From: Chloroflexota bacterium
GTDB lineage: Bacteria; Chloroflexota; Anaerolineae; Anaerolineales; Villigracilaceae
NCBI GenBank assembly: GCA_021796315.1
Contig: JAJYOH010000015.1
Span: 1 to 28,404, forward strand
Length of the DNA: 28,404 nt
Direction: 5' to 3'
Positions 1 through 8,860 of the stretch are shown here, one piece after another. The notes under the pieces were generated by a model. That model did not search any database and was not told the origin of the DNA. It saw only the letters and a program-made list of their open reading frames with translations. Both the position numbers and the translations under genes were made by a program. Position 1 is the first letter of the stretch. Every line of letters begins with the position of its first letter.

Positions 1-113
1 CTCTCAACCTGCTCAAACAGGAGAAAACGGCCAAAGGTGGCATTCACGCCAAACAACTGCAAGCCGCCTGGAACGATGAGTACTTGCTCAAGGTGCTGGC
101 CGCAGGAATTTAG
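1..113 (+). CDS. ISAs1-family transposase, C-terminal fragment
   Basis: Only the last 36 codons are visible, read from base 3 to a TAG at 111-113. The peptide starts LNLLKQEK and ends [13 protein letters not shown]. It has the pattern of the C-terminus of ISAs1/H-repeat DDE transposases: an alanine or leucine-asparagine-leucine helix, a lysine-rich stretch, an AxW or AAM motif, then YLxxVL just before the stop. The catalytic residues lie outside the window. Family assignment is from recalled motif similarity. The gene continues past the window edge, so truncation here is a contig limit, not evidence of decay. Confidence 0.7.
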   Translation, partial: LNLLKQEKTAKGGIHAKQLQAAWNDEYLLKVLAAGI

Positions 114-127
114 ATGCGATTGCCCTG
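1..127 (+). mobile_element. 3' end of an ISAs1-type insertion sequence, left copy
   Basis: This is the right-hand terminus of an insertion sequence, with the transposase 3' end followed by a short tail ending in GCGATTGCCCTG. Bases 2-127 are the reverse complement of 28404-28279, so the same element end lies at both window ends in opposite orientation. Similarity stops abruptly after base 127, which marks the element boundary. The rest of the element lies outside the window. Confidence 0.75.
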
Positions 128-386
128 TTGGGTATACAGGTTGATTTGCAAGAATCCCGAATCGGGTCTACAATTGCGATATCTATTGGGTGAAAATTTA
201 GCTGTTGAGTGCAATTGTCAAGACAAGGATGGAAGATGCTTTTGCGCTGAAATTTGTAGAGCTAAAGAATGGCGATTAGCATTTACGGTCGCCCTAGAAA
301 TAATCATATCAGCGCCATTTTCCGGAAATATTTATATTGTATGCAGATAGCCTGTCCTTTTGAGTTGGTGAGTAAGGAGAGAAACA
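128..386. other. Intergenic stretch between IS end and the signalling operon
   Basis: About 260 bases with no convincing gene. An open frame at 114-350 has no ribosome binding site, begins inside the IS end and has no recognisable protein pattern. The stretch presumably carries the promoter of the operon starting at 387, but I could not pick a clear -35/-10 pair. Confidence 0.5.
373..380 (+). promoter_or_regulatory. Ribosome binding site of the multi-GAF gene
   Basis: TAAGGAGA, with its AGGAG core 7 bases before the ATG at 387. It is one of the strongest Shine-Dalgarno matches in the window and fixes the start of the operon's first gene. Confidence 0.7.
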
Positions 387-3104
387 ATGAGTAAACCGCG
401 ATCCGCATCCAAGAAAACGCAGCAAGCTGAGCCATCCGCTTCCATTTTGTATGAACTTGGGAAAATGGTAGTGGCCATCGAGAATCCCACCGAAGTGCTA
501 AACCAAATAGCCGAGGAAGCAAGAAAAGTTCTTGGTGCAGATATTGTTGATTTGTATGAATATAATCAGGTGCGCAAGGAATTTACTTTGCCGCCGGTAA
601 TGGCTGGTGAGCGATGGCATCCTTTCGTGCCGAAAAACAAAGTTTATGATGATGATGTCGTGACAAAGGTGGTTAATTCGGGGAAGCCGCAATATTTCCC
701 GGATGCTCAAATTACCCCAGCTTTAACAGAAGATTATGAGCCGCGTGAGGATGCTCCTGAAAAACGTTTTGTGATTCGTGAGGGTGTGGTTTCATCATGT
801 TCAATTCCGTTAAAAACGGGCGATGAAACCGTGGGTGTGATGTTCGTTAATTATCGAACTCGCCAGTCTTTTGATAAAGAACAAATTTTCCTAATCGACT
901 CTTTCTCGAATTTGGCGGCAACTGCGATTCGCAATGCCCGCATGTGGGAACTGCGTGATGCACGGATTAATGCCCTAAAAGAAATTATTGATGTGATCGG
1001 AATGAAGGAGTCGCCTTTAGCGGAAATTCTAAAACAAACTGCCATTTTGTTTTCTGCAAATAACGGGTCTATTAGTAGACTGACCGAAGACGGACAACAT
1101 ACACAGCATAAAGTGCGATGGATAAATGGAGAGTTGGAAGAAAATATAAAAGAGCCCCCCCTTTCTATTCAAAAGGGTATTACAGGTTATGTAATTCGCT
1201 TGGGAAAGATTTATCGGACAGGCGACATTAGTAAGGTGGGCTTCTATGATCCATGGTACCCAACTACTAAATCGGAGATGGCGATTCCGCTAAAAAATGT
1301 TTTTGGTGGAGTTATTGGTGTGCTAAATCTTGAAAGTGATTATGCTGATTTCTTTACCAAAGAGGACGAAAAGTTGTGTGAAAGTTTTGCTCACGCGGCG
1401 TCAGCGGCCATCCAACAATCTGATTTGATTGAAAATATACAATCATTGCATTATTTAACAGAATCTCATTCTTTAAAAGATTTGCTTCACCAGATTCTTG
1501 CTAGCCTCGTTAAAATGTTAGGTGAAAATACGGCTGCAAGTATTAATTTATACAATCGTGAACATAATAATTTTTATGCGTTTGATGGGTTCGGCCCCAG
1601 CCAGAAAATTGTTGATGAATACCTATTGATTCCTCCGCGCAATGAAGGAGGAACTGGGCGTTATGTTATTGAGACAAAGACCCCTGTTTTTTACAATGAT
1701 ATTAATAATATTCCAGATGGTCTTCCAAAAGTTCGCCCTGAGTCTAAATTATTTGGTATTGCTTCGTTTGCTGTTCTACCGTTAATCTATCAGAGCGAAA
1801 TGGTAGGCGCTTTGTTTATCAATAAATTGAAAGAAAAAATTGATTTTACGGAAGATGCTCAACGCATCCTGAAAACATATGCTGATCAGGCTGCTTTGGC
1901 AATTCATAACGCCCAGAGTTTGATATCTGTTGAGCCAATAAGACCCATTCTGAGTGCTATGATCTCAGTGGACAAGGCTTCTATCTTGAATCGAGTTGTC
2001 GAGAAAACAGTAAATGTTATGGCATCTGATTATGCGTCTATCTGGATGCTTGAACAGAAATCCGGAGATTTGGTGCGTAGCGCACTCTTTGTCAGGCCGG
2101 GAGAAGAGAATAATTTACTTCCCGGATCTGAACGGCTTAAGAGCAATCATCCTAGTATTAACGGAAAAGTCTACAGAAACAAAGAACCTATTATTGTTGA
2201 TGATGTTGAAGTAGAAGAAAAAAGTGGTGAGTACAATCGTATTTACCAAAAAGCTAAATCAGAAATTGCGGTACCTTTGATGTATCAAGATGAGATTGTT
2301 GGCACCCTCAATACCGAGAGTCAAAGGTTGAGGGCTTTTTCAGAATTTGATAAAGAAACTTTGCAAACTTTTGCTGATATTGCTGTCATAACAATAATGA
2401 TAGTTCAGCAGAGCGAAGAACTAAAAAGGGTAAATATACAGATTAGCGAAGAAGTGCAAAAGCAAACCGCAGAAGTTCGAAAACAAAGCGAAGAATTGTT
2501 CCATATGAATTATCGTCTTGAGCGCAGAAATGCCAATTTCGAAGCGTTGACAGAAATTGGACAACAATTGACGGCTAATGTCCAACGTGGAGAACGGGAG
2601 ATTCTTTCTATTATTCATCAACAAGCCAGCCGTCTTATGGATACGGGCAATATGTATATTGCACTGTATGAACCCGAAACGGATTTGGTTTATTTTGAAC
2701 TTGCTTTTGTTGATGGAGTTCCGGTCGATATTCAAAACGAACCTAATTGGGCGCCTCGTACTAGCGGTAATGGTCGCACCGAATGGATCATTCGAAATAA
2801 AACTCCGATATTGACCTATACAAAAGCGGATGCTGAAAAAGCTTACCAATCTGAAGTTCGAAATTATATTGGTCAAACATTTGCCTCTTGGCTGGGTATT
2901 CCAATCATGTTTGGTGATGAAGTGCTTGGCGTAATTGCTACATACAACAAGACGGAAGAATATAAGTATGATCCTGATGATATGAGAATCCTTTCCCTCA
3001 TGGGACGACAAGCGGCAATTGCCTTGCAAAATGCTCGCCTGATCAGCAAATTAGATACAGTGCGGGAACTCGGAGAAGATTTGAGCGCTTCATTATCTGG
3101 TTAG
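387..3104 (+). CDS. Multi-GAF sensor protein (about five GAF domains, no kinase)
   Basis: A 905-residue cytoplasmic sensor with no signal peptide or membrane segment. It reads as about five GAF-type units at roughly residues 20-190, 195-350, 355-515, 525-685 and 730-890. Each ends in the usual pattern of a small-residue strand such as SEMAIPLK or SEIAVPLM, a G-V-L strand, and a helix with AAxAIxNA. A charged coiled coil at about 685-730 joins units four and five. The protein stops soon after the last GAF (LSASLSG) and has no histidine kinase, cyclase or DNA-binding output, so it probably acts through the kinase two genes downstream. Its last GAF resembles the second GAF of that kinase (both contain the string NMYIA). 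GAF domains bind cyclic nucleotides or other small ligands; the ligand here cannot be told. It is the first gene of a five-gene operon. Confidence 0.85.
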   Translation: MSKPRSASKKTQQAEPSASILYELGKMVVAIENPTEVLNQIAEEARKVLGADIVDLYEYNQVRKEFTLPPVMAGERWHPFVPKNKVYDDDVVTKVVNSGKPQYFPDAQITPALTEDYEPREDAPEKRFVIREGVVSSCSIPLKTGDETVGVMFVNYRTRQSFDKEQIFLIDSFSNLAATAIRNARMWELRDARINALKEIIDVIGMKESPLAEILKQTAILFSANNGSISRLTEDGQHTQHKVRWINGELEENIKEPPLSIQKGITGYVIRLGKIYRTGDISKVGFYDPWYPTTKSEMAIPLKNVFGGVIGVLNLESDYADFFTKEDEKLCESFAHAASAAIQQSDLIENIQSLHYLTESHSLKDLLHQILASLVKMLGENTAASINLYNREHNNFYAFDGFGPSQKIVDEYLLIPPRNEGGTGRYVIETKTPVFYNDINNIPDGLPKVRPESKLFGIASFAVLPLIYQSEMVGALFINKLKEKIDFTEDAQRILKTYADQAALAIHNAQSLISVEPIRPILSAMISVDKASILNRVVEKTVNVMASDYASIWMLEQKSGDLVRSALFVRPGEENNLLPGSERLKSNHPSINGKVYRNKEPIIVDDVEVEEKSGEYNRIYQKAKSEIAVPLMYQDEIVGTLNTESQRLRAFSEFDKETLQTFADIAVITIMIVQQSEELKRVNIQISEEVQKQTAEVRKQSEELFHMNYRLERRNANFEALTEIGQQLTANVQRGEREILSIIHQQASRLMDTGNMYIALYEPETDLVYFELAFVDGVPVDIQNEPNWAPRTSGNGRTEWIIRNKTPILTYTKADAEKAYQSEVRNYIGQTFASWLGIPIMFGDEVLGVIATYNKTEEYKYDPDDMRILSLMGRQAAIALQNARLISKLDTVRELGEDLSASLSG

Positions 3105-3141
3105 AAAAAAGGGGTTGATGATTGAGTAAAAGAAAGAATTA

Positions 3142-5895
3142 ATGTTTAACGCCAAACGGCCGCGGAATACGCTCAAAGTTGATGAAGTCGGAAGACTCTT
3201 CTTGGAATATTATCGTGGTTTTGGTTACGATCTTATTCCCGGCAGTTCTCTCTTGGATGAATCAGTGCCCATGTCATTTGTGATGAGTGCGGGGATGGTT
3301 CAGTTTGAAAGGATGTCTGGTAAGAGGCGCGGCGGTGACCACTTTGTCTTGATCCAAAATTGTTTTCGATATTTCGATCTTGATCAGATTGGAAACAGCA
3401 ATACACATTTAAGTTTATTTCAAATGCCCGGGGCTTTTGACTTTGGACCGGTAGATCGAGAAAAAACGATTAATCAGATTTGGGATTTGCTGACCAATAC
3501 TTATGGTTTTGATCCCGCTTCTCTGGCCGTGACTTATTTCAGCGGCGGCGAAGTTGATGGACAAAATGTTCCTCCGGACGAGGAAACTGCGTCAGCATGG
3601 CAAAAGGTTGGATTGCCGCGTGAACAGATTATCGGTCTCGGTGCGGAAAGTAATTTCTGGCGGCAGACGAGTCTTGCAGTCGGAAGAGTCAACAGCCGCA
3701 AGCGTGGTCCGAACACGGAGGTATTTTATGATCGGGGCGAAAAATATAGTTGCGAAATAAGTTGCGGCCCCGGTTGTCGTTGCGGCAGGTTTGTCGAGTT
3801 TCTCAATACGCTTTTTATTATGCACCAATTTGATGAAAAACTTCATCGAATTATCCCAATGACCGAGCCTTTTACAGAAGTGGTTATTGGAAGAGAACGC
3901 GTAGCTTCGATTTTGCAAAACAAAGAGTCTGTTTTTGAGATAGATAGCATTGCCCCCTTGATCCAACAGTTGCGTTGTTTTTCAAAGCCTCTACCTATTG
4001 AAATTGAAGGACTCGATCCGGTTAAATTTGAAAGAATTCTCGTGGATCATCTGCGCGCGCTTCTCTTTCTGACCGCTGATGGCGCACCGCCTGCTGGCAA
4101 GGGCGGACGTTCCCGCCTGATGCGCAAACTGATCCGCGAATTGTTGACCAGCCAACGCCTGCTGGGAATTTCTGATCCCGGATTTATGCGTTCCATGATT
4201 CTGACCGCATTGGAAATTTATCCGCAATTGGCTTCGGCGCAAAGACGTTTATTGAGTTATGTATCCGAAGAGCACGAACGCTTCGAGCGCACTGTGCAGG
4301 TTGGACTTTATGATCTCGAAGCCATCCTTCAACACAGTAGAAGGCATATCAGCACGAGTGACATTTCTGCTTTGGAAAATAAACATGGTCTGCCATTGCC
4401 TTTGTTGCGCTATCGATTGTGGCAAAAAAATGTCGAGATTGACGAAACTGAAACATCGCTTACTCCGCCTGAAGAGCAAAATATAAAAACAAAACATGCT
4501 ACATCAATCATCCATTCGGATACGAACGAAATTGCACGAATGTTTTTGAATCATTTTCGTGAATTGGATTATCAAGTTCTCCCCGGCAGTTCGCTTCTCG
4601 ATGATAGCATTCCTATGTCATTTGTGATGAGTGCCGGGCTGGTGCAGGTTGAACGTTCCGCCGCGCCATTCGCTAGTCAGGGCCAAAAGCGATTTGCGTT
4701 GTTGCAGAATTGCTTTCGTCATTTCGATCTTGATCATATCGGCAAGAGCAAGACCCATCTCAGTTTCTTTCGCATGTTGGGCGCGTTTACCTTTGGCTTC
4801 GTGAATCGCTCAGAGCGGATTCAAGGCGCATGGCAATTGGCAACAAAAACTTTTCAACTTCCTGCCGAAAAACTTTGGGTGACTTATTTCGGAGGTGATT
4901 CGATTGCCGGGAATCAATTCGAAGCCGATTCTTTAACTTATCGATCATGGCGCGAGGCCGGAGTTCGGGAAGATCATCTTCTGGCAATGGATGCGAAAAA
5001 TAATTTCTGGAAACAAAGCGCGATGCTGATGGGTGCTGAACACGCATCCAAATGTGGACCGAACTCCGAAATATTTTTTGATCGTGGAATTGATCTGCGC
5101 TGCGGGCCGGGCTGTCAGCCTGGTTGCGCTTGTGGGCGGTTTATCGAGTTCCTGAACATGCTCTTCATCACCCATTCTCTCGATGAGGAATCGGGGCGGC
5201 TTGATCCGTTGGAAAATCCCTTTATTGAATCCGTCGTTGGCCTTGAGCGTCTGGCGATGGTCTTGCAGGAAGTCGGTTCGGTCTATGAAATTGACAGCAT
5301 CCAGCCGTTGATGTTTCAAATTGAAATGTTGTCCAAGGCTACGTCATTGGAAAAGGATGACCGTGTCCGCTTTGAAAGAATCCTCGCTGATCACTTGCGC
5401 GCGCTTCTTTTCTTGATCTCGGACGGCGCCCCGCCTCCGGGCAAGGGAGGCCGCTCCTTCTTGATGCGCCGCTTGATGCGGGAGCTTTTCGTAAGTATGG
5501 AATTGCTGGGGATAAATGACTTATCCTATTTTTCGGGTTTGCTCGATCGAGTAATTTCACTCTATCTGGAATTTAAGCCTGAAATCCAGGATGCTAAAAC
5601 GATCCTCATGCAATATTTCGTTGATGAAAAAGTGCATCTCGAACATACCTTGAAATTGGGTTTTGCACACATCGAGCGTTTATTGGATAATCAAAACATT
5701 GTTGATTGGGTAAGCGGCCAGGATATTCTGGATTTTGAGAAAGAATATGGCGTTCCGCTCCCATTGCTTCAACGTTATCTAAATGAAAAGCACATTGCTT
5801 ATCACCCCAAAGCAATTGAGGTTGCCGAGGAACTCTGGAAGATGGATATTGTGGAAACAAATGTCACAGAAATAATCTTGCGAGGGATGCCATGA
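3142..5895 (+). CDS. Tandem-duplicated alanyl-tRNA-synthetase-like protein
   Basis: A 917-residue protein made of two copies (about 1-430 and 455-905) of the AlaRS class II catalytic core plus its helical tRNA-recognition region. Copies are clearly related to each other (PGSSLLDES-PMSFVMSAG and PGSSLLDDS-PMSFVMSAG). Visible AlaRS landmarks in each copy: motif 2 arginine (QNCFR, R76 and R526), an NFW strand (171 and 621), GPNTE/GPNSE (189 and 639) matching AlaRS GPCTE, motif 3 GxER (250-253 and 700-703), and DHLRALLFL followed by a DGAPP loop. The Asp that holds the alanine amino group in AlaRS aligns with Glu (E246, E696). Both copies carry a C-x3-C-x3-C-x-C cluster (C204/208/212/214 and C654/658/662/664) absent from ordinary AlaRS. 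Editing and C-Ala domains are missing. It is unlikely to be the housekeeping enzyme. Activation of an amino acid or a related carboxylate is inferred. The TGA overlaps the next gene's start by 4 bases. Confidence 0.85.
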   Translation: MFNAKRPRNTLKVDEVGRLFLEYYRGFGYDLIPGSSLLDESVPMSFVMSAGMVQFERMSGKRRGGDHFVLIQNCFRYFDLDQIGNSNTHLSLFQMPGAFDFGPVDREKTINQIWDLLTNTYGFDPASLAVTYFSGGEVDGQNVPPDEETASAWQKVGLPREQIIGLGAESNFWRQTSLAVGRVNSRKRGPNTEVFYDRGEKYSCEISCGPGCRCGRFVEFLNTLFIMHQFDEKLHRIIPMTEPFTEVVIGRERVASILQNKESVFEIDSIAPLIQQLRCFSKPLPIEIEGLDPVKFERILVDHLRALLFLTADGAPPAGKGGRSRLMRKLIRELLTSQRLLGISDPGFMRSMILTALEIYPQLASAQRRLLSYVSEEHERFERTVQVGLYDLEAILQHSRRHISTSDISALENKHGLPLPLLRYRLWQKNVEIDETETSLTPPEEQNIKTKHATSIIHSDTNEIARMFLNHFRELDYQVLPGSSLLDDSIPMSFVMSAGLVQVERSAAPFASQGQKRFALLQNCFRHFDLDHIGKSKTHLSFFRMLGAFTFGFVNRSERIQGAWQLATKTFQLPAEKLWVTYFGGDSIAGNQFEADSLTYRSWREAGVREDHLLAMDAKNNFWKQSAMLMGAEHASKCGPNSEIFFDRGIDLRCGPGCQPGCACGRFIEFLNMLFITHSLDEESGRLDPLENPFIESVVGLERLAMVLQEVGSVYEIDSIQPLMFQIEMLSKATSLEKDDRVRFERILADHLRALLFLISDGAPPPGKGGRSFLMRRLMRELFVSMELLGINDLSYFSGLLDRVISLYLEFKPEIQDAKTILMQYFVDEKVHLEHTLKLGFAHIERLLDNQNIVDWVSGQDILDFEKEYGVPLPLLQRYLNEKHIAYHPKAIEVAEELWKMDIVETNVTEIILRGMP

Positions 5896-7658
5896 CCACT
5901 GATCGAATGACCCCGATTCTGAAATCGGTTTCCCAAAAGGTTGAAAAGTTGGTTCCATCCGGGCGGTTTTATGTTGCCCTTTATGATTCAAAAAAAAGGG
6001 AACTCAGTTTCCCGTTGGTGCGCGATGGCGGCAAAGTAACTTTATGGGATTCCCGTCTCTGCGAATCGAATGGCATTTTGCCCGATCTTGTGATTACCAG
6101 CGCGAAAAGCCTGCTTTACGAAAGCGACTTGTTATCTCATATTGAAAAAGGTGGAATTCGCTACTGGCCCGATGATCAGGATGTTCCTCAGTCTTGGTTG
6201 GGCGTTCCGCTAATTGCAGGAGATCAAATATTGGGTGCGTTGGTGGTTGAAAGCCGGCGAAAAACTCATTCTTTCAACAAAAACGATGAGGCAACATTGG
6301 CGACAGCAGCGCGTCAAGCAGCCATTACGATTGCCAATGTGCGCGTCTACGATGAATTGGAAGTTGCAAATGAGCAATTGAAACGTAAAGCTGAGAATTT
6401 AAGAGTACTTAACGATGTCGGAAGACAGCTTGCCAGTGGTCTTGTTAAACAAGAAAATGAGATTCTTGATCTTGTTATAGAGAGCGTAACAAAGCTGAAT
6501 CTTGATACCCGTAATATGTATATCGCTTTTTACGAACCAGATCCCAATAGGCTCGATACGGCAGATGAAATCTTCGGAACGATTCGTATTGGCAGGGCAC
6601 GTAACCTTGATCAGAAATCTCCTATGGTCGGTCGTCCTACCCAAAAAGGATTGACCGAATACATTATTCGGACGAGAAAACCTTTTAATCCATTCAATGT
6701 CCAACAAGCCTATGAAGAATATGCACCTGATTCGCTTCAGAGAAGCAAGTCGCCTCGTGCGCGTTCATGGCTGGGAGTTCCTATCCTCTCAACAAATCAG
6801 CAGGCGCTTGGCGCGATAGTCTTGCGTAATTATGAATTCGAACACGTTTACACTGATGATGATCGAGAGATAATAGAAAACCTGGCCGGGCAGGTCTCGG
6901 CAGGGATAAATAACCTGCATATAACTCAAAGGGAAGAACATATTCGAGAAGAAAAAAATGCGGCTGAAAACATGGCGATCATGAGCATGACCGCGGCAGA
7001 ATTTGCTCATAAAATGAATAATCTGGCAGGAACCATCCCTGTACGAATTGATATGGCGAAATCATTATTGGGTACCGGCGATCCCAAGAATACAAAGATT
7101 ATCGAACAACTTGAGAAGATTCGAGGAGAGGCGGATGGCATCCTTTCAGCGGCAAAGGAAATACGTGAAAGTACAGAGCAAAAAGCGCCGGAAAGAGTTG
7201 ATATAAATCAGTTGCTTGACATTGCAATTAAAAGAGCGGAGACCGCCCAGAAAAATGTTCAAAATAATGTGGAAGTTTTGAGGAAATTCGTTGAGATATT
7301 GCCTTCCATTCATATTGAGAGGAATTCTTTCCTGGATACTTTAACCAGCATTGTAAAAAATGGAATGGAAGCTATTGACGGTCAAGGGACTATGATTGTT
7401 GAGACGCGATTGTTTAAACGAGCCGAAAAGGAATTTGTAGAAATAAGGGTCTCTGATACTGGCAAAGGTATACCATCTTCGGAACTTCCTAAAATATTCG
7501 ATCTCTTTTATACAACCAAGGAAGGAAGGGGATTAGGGTTTGGGCTTTGGAGAGACCGAACATTTATTAGACGTATTGGCGGCGATATTGATGTTCAAAG
7601 TGAGGTGGGTAAGGGTTCGGTGTTTACTATTCGCATCCCTACTAACGAAAATTCCTGA
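5892..7658 (+). CDS. GAF-GAF sensor histidine kinase
   Basis: A 588-residue soluble kinase. Two GAF domains (about 10-155 and 165-345) are followed by a short coiled coil, a dimerisation/phosphoacceptor helix and a HATPase domain. The likely phosphoacceptor is H373 in EFAHKMNN, which matches the E-x-A-H-x-x-N-N form of the H box. ATP-binding boxes are N490 (N box, KNGMEAID), D522 in DTGKGIP (G1), the F box FDLFYTTK and a G2 box GRGLGFGLW. All catalytic boxes look intact. It overlaps the AlaRS-like gene by the sequence ATGA, which implies translational coupling, and is followed after 6 bases by a receiver gene. It should therefore be the phosphodonor for the two receivers encoded downstream. 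The stimulus is unknown; the neighbouring five-GAF protein may feed it. Confidence 0.9.
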   Translation: MTTDRMTPILKSVSQKVEKLVPSGRFYVALYDSKKRELSFPLVRDGGKVTLWDSRLCESNGILPDLVITSAKSLLYESDLLSHIEKGGIRYWPDDQDVPQSWLGVPLIAGDQILGALVVESRRKTHSFNKNDEATLATAARQAAITIANVRVYDELEVANEQLKRKAENLRVLNDVGRQLASGLVKQENEILDLVIESVTKLNLDTRNMYIAFYEPDPNRLDTADEIFGTIRIGRARNLDQKSPMVGRPTQKGLTEYIIRTRKPFNPFNVQQAYEEYAPDSLQRSKSPRARSWLGVPILSTNQQALGAIVLRNYEFEHVYTDDDREIIENLAGQVSAGINNLHITQREEHIREEKNAAENMAIMSMTAAEFAHKMNNLAGTIPVRIDMAKSLLGTGDPKNTKIIEQLEKIRGEADGILSAAKEIRESTEQKAPERVDINQLLDIAIKRAETAQKNVQNNVEVLRKFVEILPSIHIERNSFLDTLTSIVKNGMEAIDGQGTMIVETRLFKRAEKEFVEIRVSDTGKGIPSSELPKIFDLFYTTKEGRGLGFGLWRDRTFIRRIGGDIDVQSEVGKGSVFTIRIPTNENS

Positions 7659-7664
7659 TACAAC

Positions 7665-8843
7665 ATGGCTGAGTCTAAGAAGAAATATTCTGTTTTAGTA
7701 ATAGATGATCAGGCCAATTGGCGCGAATTGCTGGTTAACTTGCTTGAAGATGAGTTTGATGTAAAAAGCGCAAGCAACCATGATGACGCTTTGGAAATCA
7801 TCCGAAATCAGATTCCCCCTTTTCATGTAGTGGTGACGGATATGCGTCTTAAAGACGAAGAGGTCGGCAATGAGGATGGTTTGAAATTAGTTGAATATTT
7901 AAACAAGCGCGGCGATGAAACTAAAATGATTGTGGTCACGGGTTATGCCACAATTGATACAGCTAGAAAGGCTTTGTCGCTCTTGGCGGCTTATGATTAC
8001 TTGGAAAAGCGACCATCCGACGGTTCACCTTTTGCCATCGAGAAATTTCGAAAAATTGTTCATCATGCCGCAGAAGAAGTTGAACAAAAACGTCCGCAGG
8101 GATTTATTGATGTTTCCTATGATGTTCTTGTGCTTGAACCGAATCAGATTAAGCGCTCAAGATTGCAGGATGTTCTACAGAAAGATGGGTATCGGGTCAC
8201 GGGCATGGAAAGCATTGATGGTTTGGAAAATTCACCTTCTAAAGATTACGTACTAATACTTATAAATGAGTCTCTGGCAACGGGTGGAGCGTTTGACAAA
8301 CTGCAACGTTTATATCCCAATGGCAAAATTATCATCCTTACGTTAAGTACCGTCCATAAAATTATAGAAGCTATGCGTGAACATCCTGTCTTGACGGTAG
8401 TTTCTGTGCCAAATGAGGAATTTAACGACAAGGACTTGCGTGAGATTCTCCACAGTGCGTTGTCGAGGAAGTATATTTCAGCGCAAATAAATCATCTTAA
8501 CGAACCAGAACAACTTGTTGCGAAAGGCGTGACAGGAAAAACCTACCATGTTAATTTGTCAATTCAGGATAATCCTTCAGAAAATGCAGTGGGGATCAAT
8601 CTATTGCCGCAAGGCAATAAACGGGGAAAGATCAAACTGCATGTTTATATCCAAGCCAATGGAATGAAGGTGGCGCCGGAAGTTGAAAGATATTGGAACA
8701 TTCCGTTGTCAACCGAACGCCCTGAACCTTGTAGTTTTTTAGTCACTCCAGAAAAATCGGGAAGAAACGATATTGTGGTTGAAATTGACCAGGAAAATCG
8801 TTGGTTGGGACGCATTCAAATGAAATTGGATGTGGAATCTTAA
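7665..8843 (+). CDS. Response regulator with degenerate second receiver and beta-rich tail
   Basis: A 392-residue protein. The first receiver (about 5-135) has the full active site: D14-D15, phosphoacceptor D59, T92 and K115. Its loop after D59 is lengthened and acidic (MRLKDEEVGNEDG), as in the next gene's receiver. Residues about 150-262 fold like a second receiver in pattern, but the acidic pair is replaced by E158-P159 and the phosphoacceptor position by N201, so it should not be phosphorylated. The remaining 130 residues alternate in a beta-sandwich-like pattern, end in WLGRIQMKLDV, and lack any DNA-binding helix-turn-helix. Output is therefore probably by protein contact, not transcription. 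I cannot name the tail family. It lies 6 bases after the kinase, with only a weak ribosome binding site, which suggests coupling. Confidence 0.8.
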   Translation: MAESKKKYSVLVIDDQANWRELLVNLLEDEFDVKSASNHDDALEIIRNQIPPFHVVVTDMRLKDEEVGNEDGLKLVEYLNKRGDETKMIVVTGYATIDTARKALSLLAAYDYLEKRPSDGSPFAIEKFRKIVHHAAEEVEQKRPQGFIDVSYDVLVLEPNQIKRSRLQDVLQKDGYRVTGMESIDGLENSPSKDYVLILINESLATGGAFDKLQRLYPNGKIIILTLSTVHKIIEAMREHPVLTVVSVPNEEFNDKDLREILHSALSRKYISAQINHLNEPEQLVAKGVTGKTYHVNLSIQDNPSENAVGINLLPQGNKRGKIKLHVYIQANGMKVAPEVERYWNIPLSTERPEPCSFLVTPEKSGRNDIVVEIDQENRWLGRIQMKLDVES

Positions 8844-8860
8844 GCGTTGGGAGAAAATGA

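Noticed and set aside
114..350. Open frame of 78 codons after the IS end
   Set aside because: It starts inside the IS terminus, lacks a ribosome binding site and has no protein-like pattern.
2421..3029. Minus-strand open frame of 202 codons within the multi-GAF gene
   Set aside because: It is a shadow of the GAF coding strand with no motif and no ribosome binding site.
3142..5895. Housekeeping alanyl-tRNA synthetase
   Set aside because: It has two catalytic cores in one chain, no editing or C-Ala domain, and substitutions plus a Cys cluster at the active site. It sits in a signalling operon.
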